Source: Phocoena phocoena
Taxonomy: Eukaryota; Chordata; Mammalia; Artiodactyla; Phocoenidae
DNA: 64,000 bases
NCBI RefSeq assembly: GCF_963924675.1
Contig: NC_089230.1
Location: 72,779,223 to 72,843,222 of the forward strand
Reading direction: 5' to 3'
Shown here: piece by piece, positions 40,701 to 52,900 of the stretch
How positions within the stretch are numbered: the stretch's first letter is position 1
Layout of the letters: every line of letters starts with the position of its first letter
Program-made: the position numbers and the translations under genes
The notes under the pieces: generated by a model
What the model was told of the DNA's origin: nothing
The model's input: the letters and a program-made list of their open reading frames with translations, nothing else
The model's database searches: none

Positions 40701-43700
40701 GGACCTGACAGGAGAAGGCCTGCCAAAACCAGTGTTTAAAAACAGGAAGAGGTGTTTGCTCCTTCAGGTGCACAGACACCAACACAGGGCTACACAGAGT
40801 ATGAAGAATCAGGCAAACAGACATGACACTGCCAAAGGAAACTAATAAATCTCTAATAACTTACCCTAAAGAAATGGAGATCTCTACATAGCTTGATAAC
40901 AAATTCAAAATAATTATCTTTAAGAAACTCAGTGAAATACAAGAGAATACAAATAGGCAACGAAATTAAGTCAAGAAAAGTATACATGAACAAAATAAGA
41001 AAATAGAAACCATAAGAGGGAACAAAACAGAAATTCTGAACGAAACAGAATAGTATGACTGAACTGAAAAGAAAAACTCAGTAGAGAGCTTACTTGATCA
41101 GACAGAGTAAAGAATCAACAAACTCAAAGATAGACTGTTAGAAAATAGCCAATTAAAAGAACAAAAAGGAAAAAAGTGATGCATACAGGACCTATGGGTT
41201 GCCATAAAATTAATTAATATATGCATTATGGGAGTCCCAGAAAGAGAAGAAAGTGATAAAGAGAAGAAAGCTTATTTAAAGATAATGGCTAAAAACTTCA
41301 TAAATCATGGGAGGGATATGGACATTTAAATTCACGAAGTTCAAAAGTCTCCAAGCAGGATCAATCCAAAGAATATTACCTGAGACACAGTATTTAATCA
41401 GATTGTCAGAAGTCAAAGGCAAAGAGAAACTTTTGAAAACAACAAGAGAAAAGCACCTCCTCACATACAAGGAAACCCTGATAAAGCTGTCAGCATATTT
41501 CTCAGCAGAAACCTTGCAGGCCAGGAGTAAGTAGCATGATATAATAAAAGTCCTGAAAGAAAAAAACTGCCAACCAAGAATACTATACCTGGCAAAGTTG
41601 TTCTTCAGAAGTGAAGGCGAGAAAAAGACATTACCTGACAAACAAAATCTGAGAGAATTCATCACCACTAGACCTGTCTTACAGGAAATGCTAAAGGAAT
41701 TTCTTTAAGATAAAACAAAAGGATGCTAAATAACAATGAGAAAATGTATGAAAGCACAACCCTTGAACAACATGAGTTTGAACTGTGAGAGTCCACTTCC
41801 ACACAGATTTTTTTTCCACTAAATATGTAATACACAACTAAACACTACATGGTTCGTTGAATCTGCAGAACTGTGGATATGGAGGACCAACTGTAAATGT
41901 ATAGGTGGATTTTTGACTGCATGGGTGGTTGGCTCCCGTAACCCCTTTGCTGTTCAAGGGTCAGCTGTATCAAACTCACTGGTAAAGGTAAATTTGTAGT
42001 CAAATTCAGAATACTCTAATACTGTAAATGTAGTAGGTAAATCACTTTTAACCCTGGTATGAAAGTTAAAAGACAAGAGAACTTAAAATAACTAAAGCTA
42101 CAATAATTTGCTACTACATACACAATATAAAAAGATGTAGGGTGGATAATATGTGGAGAGTAGAGAAAGGTAAAAGTGTCCATACTTTTTGTATGTGATT
42201 GAAATTAAGTTGTTATCAGCTTAAAATAGACTGTTAAAACTATAAGATGTTTTATGTAAGCCCATGGTAAACACAAAGAAAAAAAACTCTACTGGATACT
42301 AAAAATAAAGAGAAAGGAATCAAAGCATACCACTGAGGAAAATCATCAAGTCACAAAGGAAGAGAGGAAGAAAAGAACAAAGGAACTACAGAATGGTCAG
42401 AAAACAGTAAACAAAATGACAATAGTAAGTCCTTACCTGTAAATACTGTAAATTTAAATGGATTAAATTCTCCTATCAAATAATAGAGTAGTTCAGTGGA
42501 TGTTAAAAAAAACAAGATCCAACAATCTAGTGCCTACAAGAGACTCCTTTTAACTTTAAGGACATACATAGGCAAGGTAAAGGGATGGGAAAAGATTTTC
42601 AGTCAAAATCTATCACAAGAAACAAAGAAAATCACTATATAATGATAAAATCAATTCATCAAGAGGGTATAAACATCAAAATGCCCAAATATATAAAGCA
42701 AATATTAACAGAACTGAGGGGAGAAAGAGACAACCATACAGTAATAGTGGGGGGCTTCAGTATGCCAGTTTCAACAATAGATAGATCATCCAGACAGAAA
42801 TCAGTAAGAAAATAGCAAACTTGAATAACAGTTTACCCCAAATGGACCTAATAGGCATAAACAGAAAATTTCATCCAACACAGCAGAATATACATTCTCC
42901 TCAGGTGCACACAGAACATTCTCCATGGTAGATCATATGTTGGGACACTAAAAATTTCTTAACAAATTAAAGAAGATTGAAGTCATATCAAGTATCATTT
43001 CTGAGCTTCAGTGGTATGAAACTAGAAATCAGTAACAGAAGGAAATTTTGAAAATTCACAAATATGCGGAGATTAAATAACATACAACCAACCAATGGGT
43101 CAAAGAAGAAATCAAAAAGAAATTTAAAAGAATCTTAAGACAAAGGAACATGGAAACACAACATATCAAAACTTACATGATTCTGCCAAAGCAGTTCTAA
43201 GAGGGACATTTATAGCGCTAAATGCCTCCATTAAGAAAAAGAAAGATCTCAAATAAACAATCTAGCTTTACATCTCACAGAACTAGATAAAGAGCAAACT
43301 TAGCCAAAAGATAGCAGAAGGGAAGAAGTAATAAAGATTAGAGCAGAAATAAATAGAGACTAGAAAGACAATAGAAAAGATCAACAAAACTAAGGGTTGG
43401 TTTTCTGAAAAGATAAACAAAATTTCTTACAGCTAGACTAACCAAGAAAAAAAGAGCAACAACTCAAAAATAAAATTATAAATGAAAGAAGCATTATAGC
43501 TGATACCATAAAAATACAAAGAATCATAAGAGACTACTGTGAGAAAGTTATGCCATAATTGGATAACCGAAAAGAAATGGATAAATTCCTAGAAAGATAC
43601 AATTGACCAAGACAGAATCATGAAGAAATAGAAAATCTGAACAGACCCATATGAAATAAGGAAGTTGAAGTGGTAATCAAAAACCTCCCAACAAAGAAAA

Positions 43701-46700
43701 ACCCATGACCATATAGCTCCATGGGTGAATTCTACCAAACATTTAAACAGGAATTAATGCCAGTCCTACTCACACTCTTCCCAAAATATTTAAAAGGAGG
43801 GAATACTTCCAAACTTATTTTTTGAAGCTAGTTTTACCCTCATTCCAAAGCCATATACAGATACTACAAGAACATAGATGCAAGAATCCTTCACAAAACA
43901 TTAGAAAACTGAATTCAGCAGCAAATTAAAAGGGTCATACACCATGATCAAGTGGGATTTATTCCTGGGATGCAAGGAGGGTTCAACATATGCAAGTGAT
44001 ACACACCACATTACAGAATAAAGGATAAAAATCATATGATCATCTCAATAGATGCAGAAAAAGCACTTAACAAAATTTAACAGCCTTTCATGATAAAAAC
44101 TCTCAACAAATTAGGTAAAGAAGGAATATATCTCAACATAATAAAGGGCATATATGACAAGTCCACAGCTAACATGATACTTAATGATGAAAAGCTGTAA
44201 CCTTCTCCTCTAAGATTAGGAACAAGACAAGGATGCCTACTCTCTCCACTTCTCCTCGACATAGTACTGGAAGTCTAAACAAGAGCAGTTAGTCAAGAAA
44301 AAGAAATAAAATGCATCCAAATAGGAAAAGAAGAAATAAAATTGTCTCTGCAGATGACATAATCTTATATGTAGAAACCCAAAAGACTCCACCAAAAAAC
44401 TGTTAGAACTAATAAACGAATTCAGTAAAATTTGGGATACACAATTTATGTACAAAAATCAACTGCCTTTCTATACAGTAACAGCAAACTATCTGAAAAA
44501 GAAATGAAGAAAACAATCCCATTTAGAGCAGCATCAAAAAGAATAAAATACTTAGGAATAAATTTAACCAAAGAGGTGAAAAACCTGTACACTGAAAACT
44601 ATAAGACATTGATGAAAGAAATTGAAGATACAAATAAATGGAAAGATATCCTGTGTTCATGGATTAGAAGAATTAATATTGTTAAAATGTCCATACTACC
44701 CAAAGTGATCTAGAGATTCATTGCAATCCCTAGAAAAATTGAAATGGCATTTTCCCATTAATAGAAAAAAAAATTTGTCTTCATACAGACCACAAAAGAC
44801 ACCAAATAGCCAAAGAAATCTTGAGGAAGAAAAATAAGGCTGGAGGCATCAAACTTCCTGAAATCAACCTATATTTCAAAGCTATAGTAACCAAAATGGG
44901 ATGGTACTGGCATGAAAACAGACACCTCAACCAACAGGACAAGAGAATAGAGAGCCCAGAAATAAACCCATGCATATTCAGTTAGCTAACCTTTGACAAG
45001 GATGCCAAGAATACACAACAGGGAACAGATAGTCTCTTTATTTAAATGGTGTTGGGAAAACTAGATATCTATGTGCAAAAGAATGAAATTGGAACCTTAT
45101 CTTAAATCATACACAAAAATTAACTCAAATGGATTAAAGACTTTAAATACAAGATCTGAAACCATAAAACTCCTTGAAGAAAACAGGGAAAAAACTCCTA
45201 GACATTGATTTTAGCAGTGAATTTTTTGATTTTGCCACCCAAAACACAGGCAACAAAAGCAAAAATAAGCAAGTAAGACTACATTCAAACTAAAAAACTT
45301 CTGCACAGCAAAGGAAACAACAAAATAAAAGTGCAGCCTGTGGAATGGGAGAAAATATTTGTTAAAAAAAATAAAAACCCAAATAACTTGATTTTAAAAT
45401 GGGCAAAGGACATAAATAGACATTTTCCAAACAAGATATGCAAATGGCCAACAAGTATATGAAAAGGTGTTCACTGTCATTAATCATTAGGAAAATGCAA
45501 ATCAAAACCACAGAGATAGCACCCCACACTTGTTAGGATAACTGTTGTCAAAACCACAAGAAATAACAAGTGTTTGGTGAGGGAGTGGAGAAAAGGGAAC
45601 CATTATTCATTGTTGCTGGAGATGTAAATTGGTGCAGCCATTATGGTTTTTTTTTTTTTTAATTTATTTTTTTGGAGTATAATTGCTTTACAATGTTGTG
45701 TCAGTTGCTGCTATACAACATAGTGAATCAGCTATATGTATACATATATCCCCATATCCCCTCCCTCTTGAGCCTCCCTCCCACCCTCCCTATCCCGCCC
45801 CTCTAGGTCGTCACAAAGCATCCAGCTGACCTCCTTGTGCTATACAGCAGCTTCCCACTAACCATCCATTTTACGTTTGGTAGTGTATATATTTCAATGC
45901 AACTCTCTTACTTCATCCCTACTTCCCCTTCCCCATGCCGAGTCCTCAAGTACGTTCTTTACATCTGCGTCTTTATTCCTGCCCTGCCATTAGGTCCGTC
46001 AGTACCATTTTTTTAGATTCCATATATGTGCTTTAGCATATGGTATTTTTCTCTTTCTGACTTACTTCCCTCTGTATGACAGACTCTGGGTCCATCCACC
46101 TCATTACAAATAATTCAATTTCGTTCCTTTTTATGACTGAGTAATATTCCATTGTATGTATATACCACATCTTCTTTATCCATTCACCTGTCGATGGACA
46201 TTGAGGTTGGTTCCATGTCCTAGCTATTGTAAATAGTGCTGCAATGAACATTGTGGTACATGTATCTTTTTGAATTGTGGTTTTCTCAGGGTATATGCCC
46301 AGTATATGCCCAGTGGGATTGCTGGGTCATATGGTAATTCTATTTTTAGTTTTTTAAGGAACCTCCATACTGTTCTCCATAGTGGCAGTACAACCATCAT
46401 GGAAAAAATATAGAGGTTCCTCAAAGAATTGAAAATAGAACTGTCACATGATTCACCATTCTCACTTCTGGATGGATGGAGATCTGTACCCCCATGTTCA
46501 TTACAGCATTATCCACAATAGCCAAGATATAAAAATAACCTAAATGTCTGTCAACAGACAAAAGGATATAAAAAAAGCACATTGTATATATTCAATGGAA
46601 TATTAATCATTTAGTCCTTTAAAAAGAAAGAAGTCCTCCTATTTGTTACAGTATGGATGATGAACATGAAGGACATTATGCTAAGTGAATAAACCAGGCA

Positions 46701-49700
46701 CAGAAAGACAAATATGTATGATCTCACTTCTGTGTGAAGTCTAAACTCATAGATGCAGAAAGTAGAAGGGTGGTTGCCAGAGGCTGGTGGTGGGCGACGG
46801 AGGGCAGGGCATGGAGTGGGAAGACGGTCAAAGGGTACAAAGGGTCAGTTGTAAGATGAATAAGTTTTGGAGATCTTATATACAGTATGGTTACCATATT
46901 TAATAATACTGTATCGTATACTTAAAATTTGCTAAGAGAGTAAATCTTAAGTATTTGCACTACAAAAATACAGTAACTATGTGAGATGATAGATGTGTTA
47001 ATTTGATTGTGGTAATCTTTTCATAATGTATATGTATATCAACTCATCACATTGCATCTTAAATATATACAATTTTTATATGTCACTTATACCTCCATAA
47101 ACCTGAAGGGGGTGGGGAGAAACAGCACTGGCAAAAGACATTAACTGGCTGATGAGGAAACCAGTAAGATGATAAAGCTGGCTCAAAGAGCGTTTTGAGG
47201 AACTGGGTATTTATAGACATTTGAAAGGAAATGTTAAAATAAGATGGCTAGGTTAAGTACAAAACTGGTTAATGTCCAGTAGAGCAGTAAAAACCATGTC
47301 TTGAGGTTATCTTTTCTCCCAGATAGAGCATCACTAGCAGACAAGAACTGTAACTCAGTATATCATTTCAGGATCAGAGTCCTTAATTAACAGTTAAATT
47401 GCAGCATCAAATGAAGATACATTTCCACAGGTAATTAAATAATCCTTGGGTGAGTTTGGTAAACATTGGCAATATAACATCAACACTACCTGCTATAATC
47501 TCTTGGTTTTATTTCCAAGTTTTTGTGGTAACAAAATAAACAAAAATAACTACTTGTGAAACAAAGTTGCTAACTATATTTATAAGCATTTAACTATTGG
47601 TGCTTTTCCATTTAAATACTTAAAACTTCTCCTTTGTTGAAATGGTCAACTCCTAAGCCTATAGCTATCATTTTCTTAATAAAAATTTTCTTTCAGCTAC
47701 ACTTAACTTTATTAAATTTCAATTGGTAAAGGAAAATATTTTTGTTGAAGAGATTTTATAAGGGCCTTCTGGTTTTCATGTTTTTTCATTCTGAGCTTCA
47801 TCTTTCAGAAATGTTTGATTATTTCAGTTTACTAATAATTTTCATTGCCACGGTATCTTATACAGTGTATCATGTTTTCCTATTTATTTAAGAATGCTTC
47901 AAATCCATATCCTTAAATCAGGTTTTCTCTGTCACAAAATTCATATAAATGACTTTCATAGAACTTTTATAATTTAAAATTTAGTATTAATTATAAATTT
48001 GTAGGGTTATACAAAATTATTTTTCAGTATTATATGAATGTGTTAACTCTAATTCTCTCAACTGATTAAATCAGTAGATTGTTCACACTGTAATTTTTAG
48101 AACTTATTAGACATTTAGTTGTTTAGTGATTTAGAACTTTAATGAATAAACAGTGAAATTGTAAACTGTCTCCTTTCACTGTATTCTCCAGCATCAAATT
48201 GAAGAGAAATTGTGTCCTTTTTGTTTGTTTGGTTTGTTTGGCACCAAAATAATAATAAATGAAAAAGAAGATCCCTTGGTGAAATCTTTTTAAATTGCAT
48301 TGTAACATTTTTATTTATATTCAAGTACTTTTTGCTAAGACACATTATAAGGAATAAGTTTTAATAACCAACTTTATTATAACACATTTCAGTCTTTACT
48401 TGTTAAGAATAAATAACTATTGATGATTGAAACATTGAGGTGTCAGTGGATATAGAAGAAAGCAGATTAGTGTGGTTTTAACCAGGGCTGTGCAGTGTGG
48501 ACCCGCAGTTTGTGCCTTGCCCAAAGGCAGGGCGAGAGGCCTGAAATTCAGCCTGCTTTCTGCTAGCCAAGCTGTGGGCTTTTTTCGTCCTTGAGGAAGA
48601 AGTAAGTGCTTTTCCTGTTCCAACCTGCTGGCCCAATGGGAGCACTTTTTTATAATTAGTACAAAACGCATTATAGTGTATGAAAATGTTGGCTTAGGAC
48701 CTGATGGTTAGCATTAGTCTTTTGTTTCAACAAAATATCTACAGCTCCTTTCATAGCAGTAGAAAAGTCAGCTGGGGAGAAAAATACTGATAAGTAAATT
48801 CTCTCATTCCTAAGCAAAACAGTAAAAATTATAAGCCTTAAGAAATTCAAGTAGGGAATTCCCTGGTGGTCCAGAGGTTAGGACTCAGCGCTTTCACTGC
48901 CAGGGCCCGTGTTCAGTCCCTGATCGGGGAAAATAAGATCCCACAAGCCCGTGCACACGGCGAAAAAATTAAAATATAAAATATGTATCTTATTTAAAAA
49001 AAGAAATTCAAGTAAACTAGTGAAATATGAAATTGTTAAATGTTACCTTCAGTTTACATTTATCCTGTAGATACCCAGTTGTATTTGAAGAGGTGCTAAA
49101 TTGTTACCAATATGTTTTGGCTCATTTGACTAAGCAAAAAAGTAAATACATAAAACCACTTTCTCAGTCTTGTTTGATAAGATCACTTCACTATTATTGT
49201 AGTTTATTTGAATTTTGTGTAACTAGATGGTAAAATGCAAACTCTAAAACTCTTTAGACCTACTTGGATGTTCTTATCCGACCATAGTGATAGAGGATTT
49301 CATTTTCAAATGACTATGGCCACATCAGTTGTTTACAGATTTCTCTTGGGGTTTCTGGGTATGGATGAATATTGCCATTTTAGGGGACGTATTGTAAAGG
49401 ATAGTATTTCTTGTCATTGGTGTAAACCAAATTTTAGCAAATTCATATTTTAGTAAATTTAATTTAAATAGTGCATATTCCATGTGGCATTCTGCCAGCC
49501 AGTAATGAACTTGGAAGAATACAGAGTGCTTTTAAAATTCCTACCTTTCTCCCCATAAAAAGGAGAGTGTTTTTTTCCTTCATAATAAATTCACCTCTCT
49601 GCACAAACAAATGAGTGTGTGTGTGTTATACTCCTATGCATCTTAGAAGTGGAAAATGCGTAATTTTTTATTATAAATGCTTGAAGTGAAATTTCTACTT

Positions 49701-49931
49701 TTTGAGAAATACAGAATTACTGCTAGGGTTTAATTAGAGTTAATAGACTTAATAGAAGTTAATTTACACATGCTGGAACGCTCATCAATATTATGTGATC
49801 ACATGACTTTAATAGTTTCCATGAGAAATATTAGGTACAGTACGAGCAGATTTTGTGACCCATATTACCATTTGCTTGTTAATTAGATCTGGGGGGGCAC
49901 ATCTGCAGACTGTCTTCAGACACATTCATGT

Positions 49932-49986
<55 letters not shown>

Positions 49987-52900
49987 TATACACATGCTCT
50001 CTCTGAAAGATTTATAGAAGCTTTGAAATTCACAGTCCTATAATGAAAAATTATTATTTAACTTAAATGTTAGTTATTGCTATTTTTTTATTGAAGTATA
50101 ATTGACATGCAACATTATATTAGTTTCAGGTGTACAACATAGTGATTCAACATTTATATACATTGTGAAATGATCACCACAGTAAGACTAGTTACCATCT
50201 AAGCTATTGCTATTATTAACTTTTATTATTGATATGTTCTTGGTATGGGCGAGCACTTAAATAAATTAACACACTTAATCTTCATAAAAACATGAAAAGT
50301 TCAGCTCCATCTCACAGCACAATATAGATTTCCTTGTTCATTTAGTTGTAGCTCTGTTTCCTTGGTTACAGGGAATATTTTCTAGCAATTTCTATAATAC
50401 AAACAACTCTAATTATGTACTACTTGCAAATGGATTGAACTCATGCTGAACTCATGATTGAACTCTTGCAAATGGATTGAACTCAAAAATGGGGTTTTTT
50501 TATATAGTTTAATCCTCTATAAAAAGTAGCAGTTTTGAGAATATTTAATAACCATCCTCATCATCTTGTAATAGGGACTTGCTTTTATAGTAGAGAAAAT
50601 TTTGCATAAAACAAGGAATATATAACATAAATTATATTTCATCTAGAAAATTAAGATTTTGGAGACTAACACCTGTGGTTTCCAAGAGTGGAAAAAATTT
50701 TCAACATCAGTTATCCACCAATATGCTTAATCATTGTACATTTTCCTAGGAAATTTTACTTTCCATCTTCCATCATATCATTCTCATCACCCTCCATCTG
50801 AACAAAACACTAGTTAAGAGCAAGGAACTAATATTTTAGTCTTTCATACCTCTTTTTAAAATCTTTTTAGCTCTCTCTCCTTCTAGTACACATCAACAGT
50901 CTTCTCCTTTCTCACTTACCAAATGTATGAAATAAATTATCTGTCTCCTGTGATAGACAATGAGAGGTGTGGAAGTAGACAATGAGAGGTCTGGAAGCTG
51001 TTAAATCACATGGCTCTTAGCTCTTCTGCTAAGTCACACTGCAGCTTGAAGTAGCCATTGATAAGGGCAAGGCTAAGGAGAGCCCCACCAATGCCAGGAG
51101 AAAAGAGAATCCAATCTCTCTGGCTTCTGATGACCCACTTTGGTTTCTAATGAATATTTTTATTTATATATTTTATTTTTTTAACATCTTTATTGGAGTA
51201 TAATTGCTTTACGATGGTGTGTTAGTTTCTGCTTCATAACAAAGTGAATCAGTTATACATATACATATGTTTCCATATCTCTTAGGACTTAGGACTGTAG
51301 AGTAACAGTTGTATTGGGTCAGGTCCGGTTGGCTTGAGGAATGACTGGAAGGACCTTCTACTTCTCAGGATTTGGGACCTGGACACCTAACAGCAGAAAA
51401 TACCCTAGCCCTACTTCAGCTATCCACTAGGTGTACATTCTAAAATTTAAAAACTATTTCTAATGTCAAGAACTCTATGTGCTATAATTTTCTAATGTTG
51501 CTATGAAATATGTAAGATTTAGTTTTAGGAAGAGCCTTGATTATCTTAGTGGATCTGTAGATGCTTTACCTAATATTTATTGGGTTCACAAATTGCATAG
51601 TTAAATTAATGTGATAATTTTTTTCTTCCAGTTTTGTTGAGACATAATTGATGTACAGCACTGTTAGTTTAAGGTGTCCAGCATAATGATTTGACTTGCA
51701 TACATCATGAAATGATGACCACAATAAGTTTAAGTGAACATCCATCATTTCATAGAGATACAAGATTTAAAAAAGAGAAATTTTTTTTCCTTGTGATGAG
51801 AACTCTTAGGATTTACTCTCTTAAAGACTTTCATATATAGCATATATAGCATGGTGTTGATTATGTTTGTGATGTTGTATATTTTACCCCTAGTACTTTT
51901 TAATCTTATGACCGGAAGTTGGTATGTTTTCACTGCCTTCATCAAACTCCTTCATTCTTCCCCTGCCTCTGATAACCACAAATCTGACCTCTGTTTCTCT
52001 GCATTTGTTTGTTTGTTGTTTTGAACTATAATTGACCTACAACACTGTTAGTTCCCATTACATAACATAGTGATTCAGTATTTCTATACATTTCAAAATC
52101 ATCACCACCGTAAGTCTAGTTACAATCCATCACCATACAAAGATAGTACCTATTAATGACTGTATTCCCCACAATACATTTCATCCCCATGACTCATTTA
52201 TTTTGCAACTGGAAGTTTATATCCCTTAATGTCCCTCAGCTATTTCTCTCCTACCCCCCAACCCCTCCCCTCTGGAAGCCACCTGTTTGTTCCCCAAATC
52301 TGTGATTCTGCTTCTGTTTTGTTGTGTTGTTCATTTGGTTTGTTTTGTAGATTCCACATATAAGTGAAATCATACAGTATTTGTCTTCCTCTGACTCATT
52401 TCACTTAGCATAATCATCTCTAGGTCCATTCACATTGTTGCAAATGGCAAATATGGCTAAGTAGTATTCCATTATCTATATGTAGACACACACCACATCT
52501 TCTTTATTCATCTAGTGATGGACACTTAGGTTGCTTCCATATCTTAGCTATTATAAATAATGCTACAGTGAATATAGGGGTGCATGTATCTTTTCTAATT
52601 AGTGTTCTGATTTTCTTTGGATAAATAGCCATGAGTGGAACTGCTAGATCACATGGTAGTTCAATTTTTAATTTTTTGAGGAATCTGTATACTGTTTTCC
52701 ATAGTGGCTGCACCAGTTTACATTCCCACCAACAGTGCATGAGGGTTCCCTTTTCATCACATTCTCACCAACACTTGTTATTCATTGTCTTTTTGATAAT
52801 AGCCAGTCTAGCAGGTGTGAGGTGATATCTCACTGCGGTTTTGATTTTAATTTCCCTGATGATTAGTGATGTTGTACATCCTTTCATGTGTCTGATAGCT

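Larger units (their letters stand above)
39690..47120 (+). mobile_element. Old L1, near full length, sense, interrupted
   Basis: From left to right there are a 5' UTR with repeated units (about 39690-40840), an ORF1 remnant (about 40850-41700), a Tigger-like insertion (about 41750-41970), the rest of the inter-ORF part, an ORF2 remnant (about 42420-46600, interrupted by an inverted L1 tail at 45647-46390), and a 3' UTR ending near 47115 with gtcacttatacctccataaa. The copy is much more diverged than the L1 at 26468. Borders are approximate, as no target duplication was found. Confidence 0.85.
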
